Of a DNA stretch of 21,860 bases, positions 7,126 through 14,929 are shown one piece after another (positions within the stretch are counted from its first letter, which is position 1; every line of letters starts with the position of its first letter). The notes under the pieces are model-generated. The model was not told the DNA's origin and did no database searches. It was given only the letters and a program-made list of their open reading frames with translations. The stretch covers positions 1 through 21,860 of the forward strand of contig PLJQ01000513.1 of the NCBI GenBank assembly GCA_003140275.1. The letters run 5' to 3'. Position numbers and translations under genes: made by a program. This DNA is from Limisphaerales bacterium. Its GTDB lineage: Bacteria > Verrucomicrobiota > Verrucomicrobiia > Limisphaerales > PALSA-1396.

Positions 7126-9003
7126 TCACTTCCGGAACAAACCGGGCAAAAAGGTCGTGAGCGGTGGAAAGTAGGTGATTAAGAGAACCCCGATGAACAA
7201 GACGCCCAGCATCGGCAGCACGGCCCGCGTTACCTCCAGCATCGGCTTGTCAAATCGGTACGAGGAAAGCAGGAGATTTAATCCAACGGGCGGCGCCAGA
7301 AAACCCAGTTCCATGTTCGCCAGAAAAATGATGCCGAGATGCACCGGTTCAATGCCCAGCGCCACGCCCACCGGCACGAGCAGCGGCACGACGACGACAA
7401 TCGCGGCGTAAATTTCAACCAGTCCGCCCACCAACAACAGCACCCCGTTCAACCCGAGCAGAAAAATCCACCTTGATTTGATCGCGTGCGTGGACCATTC
7501 GACCATTTTGTCGGGGATTTGCGCGTCCACCAGATAATGAGTGAAACCCAGCGCCACACCCAAGATTAACAAGACGCCGCCGACGAGCAATCCGCACTCG
7601 GTGATCACCCGCGGGAGGTCTTTGACCGGATGCAGGTCGCGATGAATCACGGTCGCCACCAGCAGCGCGTACGTCGCCGTCACCGCCGCGGCTTCGACGG
7701 TCGTCGGCACGGCGAAGAGCGAGACGATGGCCACCACCGGAATCAGCATTTCCCATTTGGCGTCCCACAATGCGGTCCCCGCCTCGGTCCAGTGGAAGGT
7801 GGTCCGGGCGGAACGCTCTTTCGGTCCCTGGCGAACGCCCCACCACGCCGTCAGTATCACCAGCAAGATTCCGGGGCCGATGCCGCCGAGAAACATTTCC
7901 TTGATCGTGAGGTTCGCGTGGGCGCTGTGGTTGGCGACGATGGCGTAAAGAATCAGCGGCAGGCACGGCGGGAACAGCATCCCCAGCGAGCCGGCCCCGG
8001 TCAACAAACCCAAAGCCGACCGCTCGGAATACTTCGCCGCGAGGAGGACCGGCATGAGCACGCCCCCCAGCGCGAGAATCGTGACTCCCGACGCGCCAGT
8101 GAATGAAGTGAAGAACGCGCACACCAACGCGGTCACAATTGCCGGACCGCCGCGAAACTGTCCGACCAGAGCTTGAAAGACCCGCACCAATCTTTTCGAA
8201 GCCCCGCTCTCGGCGAGAAAATATCCGGCCAGTGTGAAGATGGGAATGCTGGGCAGCATGTCGTTCGTCGTGAGACTGTAGTGTTTGAGCGGCACGGCTT
8301 GAATCGACCAATCATGTCCCCAAAACAGAATCATCGCCGCGCCGCCCAAAGCCGTGAAGACCGGAGCGCCCAGCAGCGTGGCGACCGCCAAAGCCACCAA
8401 GGCCGGAATCATCAAGCGTGCCGGAGACACCGGAGACCCGATCGCCAGGCCGGCCAGCGCCGCCGCCAGCACGAGGGTCAGCGCCCGTTCACCCCATTTC
8501 TCCGAGGTGCGCCAGAGCAGGCGCACAGCGATCAGTCCAAATCCGAGGGGGAGGATCAGTTGGACGATCCAGACGGGAATTCCATAAACCAGGATTTTCC
8601 CCAGCGGTTTCACGTCCATCACATACTGGCGGCTGGCTATGAAAAGGAAGAAACAGACCGCGGCGCCAACGGCGCTGCTGAAGATTTGCGCGCCCGTTTT
8701 CGCGCGGCCTTTGAGAAAGGTTCGCGCCGGCGACAACGCCAGCAATCGTCCATCGCGCGCCGCAATGGCGCCGCCGAGCATCCCGACAATCAGCGTGAGG
8801 TGTTGAACAATCAAACTCGAACCGGAGATGCCGGTTTTGAAAACCGACCGCAGAATGATTTCCACCACCGGCAGCAACATCATCGCCGCCAGAGCAACGA
8901 CGATAAACGAGTTTTCACCGTGATAGGCCAGCCGTCGCCAGCGGGGCCACGTCGCGTCCGGCCCGCTCAAGCGTCCGTGACCGGCGACCACCTCCTCGCT
9001 CAT
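7126..9003 (-). CDS. TRAP transporter fused DctQ-DctM permease
   Basis: A 625-residue integral membrane protein combining both membrane subunits of a TRAP transporter. The DctQ-like part (about residues 30-175) has four hydrophobic segments, including the VVEIILRSVF region. The DctM-like part (about 190-625) is the ion-coupled permease, with MLPSIPIFTLAGYFLAESG, SFTGASGVTILALGG and FLAPPVGLNLLLSSYRF. These match the conserved DctM signatures. TRAP systems use a Na+ or H+ gradient to take up a solute delivered by a periplasmic receptor. Its ATG overlaps the stop of the receptor gene by four bases (ATGA at 9000-9003), so the two are coupled. Fused QM permeases are well known. The substrate is unknown. 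Confidence 0.9.
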   Translation of the reverse strand: MSEEVVAGHGRLSGPDATWPRWRRLAYHGENSFIVVALAAMMLLPVVEIILRSVFKTGISGSSLIVQHLTLIVGMLGGAIAARDGRLLALSPARTFLKGRAKTGAQIFSSAVGAAVCFFLFIASRQYVMDVKPLGKILVYGIPVWIVQLILPLGFGLIAVRLLWRTSEKWGERALTLVLAAALAGLAIGSPVSPARLMIPALVALAVATLLGAPVFTALGGAAMILFWGHDWSIQAVPLKHYSLTTNDMLPSIPIFTLAGYFLAESGASKRLVRVFQALVGQFRGGPAIVTALVCAFFTSFTGASGVTILALGGVLMPVLLAAKYSERSALGLLTGAGSLGMLFPPCLPLILYAIVANHSAHANLTIKEMFLGGIGPGILLVILTAWWGVRQGPKERSARTTFHWTEAGTALWDAKWEMLIPVVAIVSLFAVPTTVEAAAVTATYALLVATVIHRDLHPVKDLPRVITECGLLVGGVLLILGVALGFTHYLVDAQIPDKMVEWSTHAIKSRWIFLLGLNGVLLLVGGLVEIYAAIVVVVPLLVPVGVALGIEPVHLGIIFLANMELGFLAPPVGLNLLLSSYRFDKPMLEVTRAVLPMLGVLFIGVLLITYFPPLTTFLPGLFRK

Positions 9004-10040
9004 TTCGGCTTCCCTCCGCCCGAGGCGCGATATTCCTTCAATAATTTTTGAGCTTCATCAAACATGTCCGCCGGCACAATTTTGCCGCGGATCTCGTCCT
9101 GAATTTTCTCGACCACCGCGCGCCATTCCGCCTCCACCTCCGGCGTCACCGCCTGCACTTTCAGCCCGCGCCTGGCCATCGCCGTGACGGAGGATTCGCT
9201 TTCCAGGCGGCCGTTGGCCGTGATCTGTTTGCCCGCTTCAGTGGCGATCGCGAGCATGGCCGCGCGCGCACCGGCAGGCACATGGTCCCAGGATTTTTTC
9301 CGCACGACAACCGCGCCCACGAGCGGCGCCCAGTTCAACTCCAGCATGTGCTTCGTCAGGGTGTCCAACTGGCCGATCAGCCCAAACAACGGCGGCATGG
9401 GCACGGCGTCAATCGTGCCCGCCAGCAACCCCTGGGCGATGCCCGCCGTTTCCAGCGACACCGGATGGAACCCGGCGGATTTCCAGAGGTCGTACTCGTG
9501 CGCATTGCCGGCCCAGGTAAAAATCTTGTGCTTGCGCAAATCATCCGGATGCAGCACGGGCCGCTTGGTGAAGAACCGCACCCAACCGGAGTCCGTCCAG
9601 AACAACACCAGATAGCCTTTGTCGGAAAGGCGCTTTTCCATCAGTGGGTGCAACTTTTCGCCCACGTAATCCACTTCGTCCAGATTGCGGAACGACATGG
9701 GCATGCTTTGCAACGCGCTGACCGCCGGCTCAATTTCTGAAAGCCCCACCGCCGTGAGCAAACCCGCATCGAGATTGCCGGTTTGCATCAAGCCGACCAT
9801 GTCAGCCTCGCCGCCCTGGGTGCCGCCGGGGAAAATCGTCAGCTTCACGACTCCACCGGACGCCTCCTTCCACTTTTCACCCATCACTAGCAGGCTTTTG
9901 TGATACGAGGTGCCGCTCGGCGCGAGCGTGCCCAGACGAAGGTTCACGGTTGGATCTGCCGCGCGAAGGTTTGTTTCCGTGACGCTCAAGCCAAGCGCCA
10001 GCAGGCCGCACAACCCGATTCGAGAATTCATCAAGTGCAT
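9000..10040 (-). CDS. dctP: TRAP transporter solute receptor (DctP/TatP-like)
   Basis: A 346-residue periplasmic binding protein. Its signal peptide is near residues 5-27 (cleavage around LRA-AD), followed by NLRLGTLAPSGTSYHKSL, FPGGTQGGEADMVGLMQTGNLDAG and MPMSFRNLDEVDYV, which are typical DctP elements. It begins four bases after the tatT stop and has a GGAAGG ribosome binding site about 12 bases upstream. That receptor order (tatT, receptor, permease) marks the TatPT subgroup described from Treponema pallidum. The position that usually holds the carboxylate-binding arginine (the KIRV/KLRV motif after DDL) reads KIFTW at residues 172-176, with Phe174 in place of Arg. The ligand may therefore not be a simple carboxylate. 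Confidence 0.88.
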   Translation of the reverse strand: MHLMNSRIGLCGLLALGLSVTETNLRAADPTVNLRLGTLAPSGTSYHKSLLVMGEKWKEASGGVVKLTIFPGGTQGGEADMVGLMQTGNLDAGLLTAVGLSEIEPAVSALQSMPMSFRNLDEVDYVGEKLHPLMEKRLSDKGYLVLFWTDSGWVRFFTKRPVLHPDDLRKHKIFTWAGNAHEYDLWKSAGFHPVSLETAGIAQGLLAGTIDAVPMPPLFGLIGQLDTLTKHMLELNWAPLVGAVVVRKKSWDHVPAGARAAMLAIATEAGKQITANGRLESESSVTAMARRGLKVQAVTPEVEAEWRAVVEKIQDEIRGKIVPADMFDEAQKLLKEYRASGGGKPK

Positions 10041-10044
10041 AAGA

Positions 10045-11025
10045 TTATTTACCTTCCTTCTTGTCCTTTGGATCTGTCACTAAAAAAAGCTGATCCATGC
10101 GACCCAGCAACCAGCGGGCGCGACGTTGCATCACCAGATTCACCAACCGCCATTCAGGTTTGGCGTCGGGGTTGATCGCCAGCGCGCGATGGAGCAGGTC
10201 TTTGAATTCCGGGACGTTTTGCTTTTGGATCGAAACCGACTCCGCCATCGAAACAAATGGCGCCGCCTGTTGCCCCCCCGACAAATCCACCGCCTGTTCG
10301 AAGTGTTTTCGGGCGCGCTCTTCCGGTTTGCCTGCCACGCCCTGCCGGCCCATCTCATAAGAGATCAGGAAAGAATGAATCGCGCCGTGGTCAAAATTTT
10401 CATCGAGTTCGAGCGAACGGTCGATCAACGCCTCGACAATGGGCATATCACTGATGAGATCGGGATTGTCCTTGGAAAGTGAAATCGCCGCCGCCCACGA
10501 AACCGCCGTCCAGTAAAGCAACGTGACATCGGCGGCCCTGGCCGCTTTCACCGCCGCTTTCGGATTCGCAAGCAACGCTTTCTCAAAACCGTGATGGTTC
10601 ACTTCCAGTCCGCGCAATCCGTAGTTGCGCGCTCGCAGATAAAGTTTCCGGGCCCGCGTCCGCATTTCCGTGGCCGCCGTCAGGTTATTATCTTCCGACT
10701 CATCGGCCTCCTGCTGAACGAACGCGTAAGCATACCGCGTAAACCCGATTGCAGTCGCGAACAACAGGCCTTTGTGACGCGGACTCTGGTCGAGCAAACT
10801 CTCCATCAACTTCAAACTGAACGGCACGGCGGCTTTGATCAGCTCCGGATCGTCGTCCGAACTGAAGATGGTGCCACCGCCGGCCAGCGCGTTGCCCGCC
10901 GCATTGACGGCCATTTTCTTGATGGAGCAGCCGGTGCTCAATTCACCCAGCAGAAGCGCGGCGACCAGGAACCGCGACCCGAACAGCCTTGGAATTCTTT
11001 GCCGAACACGCGTTGGTTGTCTCAT
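10045..11025 (-). CDS. tatT: TatT, TPR lipoprotein partner of a TRAP receptor
   Basis: A lipoprotein of about 326 residues matching the TRAP transporter TatT family (PF16811). From the ATG at 11025 it has basic residues, a hydrophobic stretch and GELSTGC (C33), then the family signature AVNAAGNALAGGGTIFSSDD and AAVPFSLKLMESLL. The rest is helical, as expected for hidden TPR repeats. TatT forms a trimer that binds the solute receptor and may hand over ligand in the periplasm. An ATG at 11043 is an alternative start. The frame is open to 11097, but that part overlaps the remains of an upstream gene and lacks signal character. The stop is four bases before the receptor gene, so the three TRAP genes form one operon. 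Confidence 0.88.
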   Translation of the reverse strand: MRQPTRVRQRIPRLFGSRFLVAALLLGELSTGCSIKKMAVNAAGNALAGGGTIFSSDDDPELIKAAVPFSLKLMESLLDQSPRHKGLLFATAIGFTRYAYAFVQQEADESEDNNLTAATEMRTRARKLYLRARNYGLRGLEVNHHGFEKALLANPKAAVKAARAADVTLLYWTAVSWAAAISLSKDNPDLISDMPIVEALIDRSLELDENFDHGAIHSFLISYEMGRQGVAGKPEERARKHFEQAVDLSGGQQAAPFVSMAESVSIQKQNVPEFKDLLHRALAINPDAKPEWRLVNLVMQRRARWLLGRMDQLFLVTDPKDKKEGK

Positions 11026-11078
11026 AGATTTTATTCGCGCCATCACGGGCCCGGAACCCGCCAGGGATTTCGTCCCGT

Positions 11079-11339
11079 TCAAGCGGCCAGCAGGCATCCT
11101 TCATTGCGTGCAGCGCGTCGGCCAAAACGCGGAGCCGTTTCAAGCTTCGTCTTGAATTTCCGCCGGCGCTCATAAGTTTCCGCCGCCGAATATAATTGTT
11201 TTGCCAGTTGCAGGAAGCCTTTTTGCAATTCATCAACGCTCATGTTCTTCGGTGTAATGTTAATGTCGAACAGGTGCAAAGTTCCCACGCCTTGTCGCGG
11301 ATGATGCGGCCTTCCTGTTTCAGGCGTGAGTAAAGCAGC
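11079..11339 (-). pseudogene. Remnant: C-terminus of a B12-binding-type radical SAM protein, frameshifted
   Basis: Two minus-strand frames together read like the end of a radical SAM/DUF4070 protein: LLYSRLKQEGRIIRDKAWEL, then after a shift LFDINITPKNMSVDEL, LQLAKQLYSAAETYERRR. The join requires a one-base change near 11273, where ACCTG could be ACCCTG with a C lost. Nothing of the SAM barrel or its CxxxCxxC motif is present, and the final residues (after about KFKTKL) do not look like the family. It is fused upstream to a truncated desaturase fragment. Recognition is from memory of the family and would need a database search. Confidence 0.6.
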
Positions 11340-11644
11340 GTTTGCGTCAGGCGGATGTCCCGAAGAAATGAGATGAGCGGCCCGTTCTCCTTTCGGGTGC
11401 GAGGCGCCCATTTATGCACTTCATTGGCGTTGGCACTTAAAGCGGCAAAGAGCCAGACCGGCCCGCTTGGCAAATGGAGCCGCCAGCCGATTAAAACAAT
11501 CACTGCGGAAAGGCAAAACAAGTCCCAAGAGCTTTGCCACCAACGGAGGCGCGTGAAGTAGCGCGGAGAGTGATGGTGAATGATGTTCTGCCGGCCCATC
11601 AGCGGCCCCGTCACCGGAATATCTTCACGCACAGACGACCCCAA
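11340..11644 (-). pseudogene. Remnant: middle part of a CarF/PEDS1-like lipid desaturase
   Basis: The frame reads REDIPVTGPLMGRQNIIHHH, SPRYFTRLRWWQSSWDLF, a hydrophobic stretch, then ALSANANEVHKWAPRTRKENG and FLRDIRLTQT. This resembles the PF10520 family (bacterial CarF and animal PEDS1/TMEM189, which make the vinyl-ether bond of plasmalogens), including the His cluster and the NExHKW motif. The N-terminal part is missing, with an in-frame TGA just before 11644. The downstream HHxxHH and C-terminal part are gone, and the frame runs into radical SAM sequence at about 11340. It is therefore a truncated relic and cannot be a working desaturase. Confidence 0.6.
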
Positions 11645-11733
11645 TCATTCAGGTGTTGCTCGAGGAGTTGCAAGAGCGGGCGAAAAGCGTGGCCGGAGGA
11701 AAAGACATCGAAGCCGGCGGACCCCTAAAGTAA
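11629..11733 (+). pseudogene. Start-less coding tail of an unknown gene
   Basis: In plus frame, codons from about 11629 to the TAA at 11731-11733 read AQTTPIIQVLLEELQERAKS followed by VAGGKDIEAGGPLK. This looks like a natural C-terminal amphipathic helix. No start codon fits, and just upstream the frame meets the desaturase relic on the other strand. I do not recognise the parent protein. It could be chance, but it fits the other debris here. Confidence 0.3.
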
Positions 11734-11886
11734 AATTGTTGTCGCATCAACCGCAACATTATCGCTTCAACCCTTCCGAACAACGTCAGGAATTTAAGGC
11801 GCCGGAAACTTGCGGTGAAAAACCCGAAGTCAAAAAAAAAGCATTGTTACTTGCCAACCCGATTTGAATTGGATACGAACTCGGAC

Positions 11887-12960
11887 ATGGCGTTGCCTTT
11901 TTTCAGCAGCGGTACAAGAAAACGAGATCAGATCGTGGCGATTGACCTGGGCGGACGCATCACCAAGGCCGTTCACATTCAACGCAACGGCGATGCATTC
12001 GTGCTGCTGCGTTACGCCCTGTTGGACGCTCCCCTCTACGAAAAACATCTTTCCTCCGAGATGGTGACTGAGCATTTAAAAAGTATCAGCCAGACCCTGG
12101 CCGCCAACACGAAGCTGGTCACTCTGGCCCTCGGCGTGAATGATTCCATCGTGCGCCACGCAGAGATGCCGCGTGTGCCGGTGGGTGACATGCGCCAGAT
12201 CCTCAAGAATAACACGAAGAATTATCTGCAACAGGACCTGGCCAGTCACATATTCGATTGTTACATCGTGTCGATCCCGGAAACGCCAGGCCCGCCGGAA
12301 GGCGCCAGAACCGCTTCGGTCGCCACCAAGCTGAAGGTGTTGGTCGGCGGCGCAAGAAGACAACTGGTTGAAGATTTGCAGGCTGCGGTCAAAGACGCCA
12401 GTCTGGTTGTGGAACAAATCGTCCCCGGTTTGATCGGTCCGGTGAACGCGTTTGAACTGGCCATGCCGGATGTTTTCTCCCGGGAAGTGGTGGCGTTGGT
12501 GGACATCGGGTTTAAGAACTCCACCATCTGCATTTTACAAGCGGGCGACCTGATCCTCAGCCGCGTGGTGGGCATTGGTGGCGACGCACTCACCAGCGGC
12601 CTGGCCGAATCGCTCAAAATCACCTATGCCGAAGCCGAAGGCATCAAAGTGGGAATGCCCACCGAGGTTCAATCCAACCTGGAATCGGTGCTGTTGCCGC
12701 TGGGACGCGAACTGCGCGCGTCGATTGACTTTTTTGAACATCAGCAGGACAAAACGGTCAGCCGGGTCTTTATTTCCGGAGGCTCGGCGCGTTCGGATTT
12801 TATCGTGCAGTCGCTGGAAGCCGAACTGCTGGTGCCTTGCAGTCGCTGGAACCCGACCAGTTTCTTAAGGCTGTCACTGCCGCCCCAGCAGATGGCCGAA
12901 GCCGAACAAGTGGCGCCTCAGTTGACAGTGGCCGTGGGGACCGCGGTAGCTGCGTTCTAA
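11887..12960 (+). CDS. pilM: PilM-like actin-fold ATPase of a type IV pilus/secretion system
   Basis: A 357-residue cytoplasmic protein of the PilM/FtsA actin-like family. From the ATG at 11887 it reads MALPFFSSGTRKRDQIVAID. The nucleotide-binding elements are DLGGRITKA (residues 20-28), VDIGFKNSTICIL in the second half, and the adenosine-loop-like SGGSAR near residue 297. PilM binds the cytoplasmic tail of PilN and anchors the inner-membrane alignment complex. The longer frame from 11815 adds Lys-rich sequence without family character, so I reject that start. It is the first gene of a plus-strand run, with the next gene 8 bases after the stop. It corresponds to Amuc_1101 in Akkermansia. Confidence 0.9.
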   Translation: MALPFFSSGTRKRDQIVAIDLGGRITKAVHIQRNGDAFVLLRYALLDAPLYEKHLSSEMVTEHLKSISQTLAANTKLVTLALGVNDSIVRHAEMPRVPVGDMRQILKNNTKNYLQQDLASHIFDCYIVSIPETPGPPEGARTASVATKLKVLVGGARRQLVEDLQAAVKDASLVVEQIVPGLIGPVNAFELAMPDVFSREVVALVDIGFKNSTICILQAGDLILSRVVGIGGDALTSGLAESLKITYAEAEGIKVGMPTEVQSNLESVLLPLGRELRASIDFFEHQQDKTVSRVFISGGSARSDFIVQSLEAELLVPCSRWNPTSFLRLSLPPQQMAEAEQVAPQLTVAVGTAVAAF

Positions 12961-12968
12961 AAAAGCTT

Positions 12969-13643
12969 ATGCCCATACGCATCAATTTGCTCGCCGAGGC
13001 GCAAGCGTTGGAAGAGTTGCGCCGTCGCGACCCGGTCAAGCGCGTCCTATGGCTGGCGGGGATTCTCGTCGCACTGGTGGTGATTTGGGGCATTTACCTC
13101 CAGGTTCGAATCATGAGAGACAACGACAAGCTAAAAGGACTGGAAGCCAGATCAAAAGCGCAAGAAAGCGAGTACGTGCAAGTCATCAACAACCAGAAAA
13201 AACTGATCGAGGTCGACCACAAACAGGCTGCCTTGAGACAACTGGCCACGAACCGCTTCCTCCTGGCCAATCCATTGAACGCCCTGCAAACCACCACGGT
13301 CGATGATGTGCAACTAGTCCGGCTGAAAATGACGGGGGATTACTTCCTCAACCCGGAGGTTAAACCCAAGACCAATGATTCCAGAGTTATTCCCGGCAAA
13401 CCCGCCACCGCCACCGAGCGGGTGATTTTGGTGCTCGAAGCAAAGGATTCCAGCTCGCGGCCCGGTGAACTGGTCAGCAAGTTCAAAGAAGCACTCGTGG
13501 CGAATTCCTATCTTCAGAATGCTTTGGGCAAAAACAACGAAATAAAGTTGATCAGTCTCTCCCCCCCTCAAATCGCCTCCGAGTCGGGAAAACTTCACGT
13601 GCTCTTTTCACTGGAATGCCGTTTCCCGGAAAAAACCCGTTGA
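12969..13643 (+). CDS. pilN: PilN-like inner-membrane alignment protein
   Basis: A 224-residue bitopic membrane protein. The start MPIRINLLAEAQALEEL contains the INLL motif that in PilN binds PilM, which fixes the ATG at 12969. The longer frame from 12837 runs inside pilM and is rejected. Residues about 25-46 form a single membrane helix (WLAGILVALVVIWGIYLQV). Residues 47-85 are a charged coiled coil. The rest is a periplasmic ferredoxin-like domain, probably enlarged relative to proteobacterial PilN. It sits between pilM (8-base gap) and the PilO-like gene (1-base gap), so co-translation is likely. It may correspond to the Amuc_1100-like proteins of Akkermansia, which share this fold class. 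Confidence 0.85.
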   Translation: MPIRINLLAEAQALEELRRRDPVKRVLWLAGILVALVVIWGIYLQVRIMRDNDKLKGLEARSKAQESEYVQVINNQKKLIEVDHKQAALRQLATNRFLLANPLNALQTTTVDDVQLVRLKMTGDYFLNPEVKPKTNDSRVIPGKPATATERVILVLEAKDSSSRPGELVSKFKEALVANSYLQNALGKNNEIKLISLSPPQIASESGKLHVLFSLECRFPEKTR

Positions 13644-13644
13644 C

Positions 13645-14223
13645 ATGAACAAGCTCTCCAAAGAAAAACGTCAACAGATCATTCTGGTAGCGCTGGCCAC
13701 CCTGGTGGTGATCGGCGGGTTCTGGTACGGCCTCATCGAATTCCAAAAAACGAAAATCGGCGAGGTTTCCAAACACCTTGGCGCCGCTGAACAGCGCCTC
13801 AATAGAGTACAGCAGGCAGTTAGAGCGGCTGACAAAATCGAACGCGACCTCAAGGTCGCCAGCCAAAAACTCAGCGCCATTGAGGATACCATGGCCGCCG
13901 GCGATCTGTTTTCCTGGTTCGTGCTGATGCTCCGTGAAATTCAACTCAATCATAAATTGGACATTCCACAAATCAGCCGCGAGACGGTCGGTGATGTCAC
14001 GATGCTGCCGGATTTCCCATATAAGCAGGCCGTTTATACCGTGCGCGGCACGGCCTTTTATCAGGATTTCGGAAAGTTTATCGCTGACTTTGAAAACCAT
14101 TTCCCGTACTTTCGTGTGGAAAAATTGGAGTTGGAGCCGAACCTTTCTTCAACCCCAGGCGGAATGGAGAAGCTGGCTTTCAGGATGGATATAGTTACGC
14201 TGGTCAAACCCACCGGGCCATGA
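13645..14223 (+). CDS. pilO: PilO-like inner-membrane alignment protein
   Basis: A 192-residue bitopic membrane protein: a short basic cytoplasmic N-terminus (MNKLSKEKRQQ), one membrane helix at about residues 12-30, a coiled coil at about 35-80 (EVSKHLGAAEQRLNRVQQAV), then a periplasmic alpha/beta domain. This is the PilO layout. The C-terminal part includes VYTVRGTAFYQDFGKFIADF, like the core of the PilO ferredoxin-like fold. It should pair with the PilN-like protein and link PilM to the secretin through the PilP-like lipoprotein or its substitute. It starts one base after the pilN stop and overlaps the next gene by four bases. Assignment rests on topology and gene order more than on strong sequence motifs. 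Confidence 0.75.
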   Translation: MNKLSKEKRQQIILVALATLVVIGGFWYGLIEFQKTKIGEVSKHLGAAEQRLNRVQQAVRAADKIERDLKVASQKLSAIEDTMAAGDLFSWFVLMLREIQLNHKLDIPQISRETVGDVTMLPDFPYKQAVYTVRGTAFYQDFGKFIADFENHFPYFRVEKLELEPNLSSTPGGMEKLAFRMDIVTLVKPTGP

Positions 14224-14687
14224 TACGCTGTCTGCCAATGAAACCATACCGCTCCATCGACTGCCGTGCGCTGCTTGCGCGCGCGTGCCTCGCGTGTCTC
14301 CTTGGAGGTGCGCTGGACTCTCCGGCAATTGCCGTGGAAACCAATGGTCTCCTCGCCGGGGAAGCCGTGTTTCCCAAATCCGAATTTGACGAACGGGCAG
14401 GCAAGGATCCTTTCTTTCCGCACCGGGTTCTTATCCCGATGACCACGACCGACCCAAAACCCAGTGAGGCAGGCCGCTTGCTGGTGCTGAATGGCGTTTC
14501 CGGCACAAAGGATCAGCCGCTCGCCATGGTCAACAGTTACACTTTTGGGGTCGGCGATGTGGCAGAAGTCACAACCGCTGCCGGAAAGCTCAAAATACGT
14601 TGCTTGGAAATCCGCAAAGATTCGATCATGATCGAAATCATGAATTCAGGCGAGCGCAAAGAATTACGTTTGCGCGGTGGGCCTTAA
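14220..14687 (+). CDS. PilP/GspC-like periplasmic linker protein
   Basis: A 155-residue exported protein. Residues up to about 38 look like a signal peptide (LLARACLACLLGGALDSPAIA). There is no lipobox, unlike classical PilP. After GKDPFFPHRV, a typical opening of PilP/GspC relatives, comes a small beta domain: LLVLNGVSGTKDQPLAMVNS, YTFGVGDVAEVTTAAGKLKI, then IEI and RKELRLR. This matches the homology-region domain that contacts the N0 domain of a secretin. The ATG overlaps the preceding stop (ATGA). A second ATG at 14238 is possible. The position between pilO and the secretin supports the role. Confidence 0.75.
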   Translation: MIRCLPMKPYRSIDCRALLARACLACLLGGALDSPAIAVETNGLLAGEAVFPKSEFDERAGKDPFFPHRVLIPMTTTDPKPSEAGRLLVLNGVSGTKDQPLAMVNSYTFGVGDVAEVTTAAGKLKIRCLEIRKDSIMIEIMNSGERKELRLRGGP

Positions 14688-14929
14688 AATTGTTCGTTGC
14701 TGAGACGCATCCACAAGTACGGCGACGGGCGATAGCGGTACAAGTTGTCATAATGATGGACAACCTGGGTTGGGAAAGTAGGCAAGTTGTTTCATAGCCG
14801 GTGCATTCAAGAGGAATTTCACGCACTGGCACCTGGGCTGCTGAAAACGCTCGTGAAGAAGCCGTACGTCAGTCAACTAACTGTGAACAAATTAACTGAA
14901 ACCAAGCGTCCGTGAACCAAAACTAGAAA

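Noticed and set aside
8173..9051. Plus-strand open frame of 292 codons
   Set aside because: Antisense to the well-supported TRAP permease, with shadow-type composition.
12837..12968. Upstream extension of the PilN-like gene
   Set aside because: It lies inside pilM in another frame and has no membrane or PilM-binding character. The family motif MPIRINLL starts at 12969.
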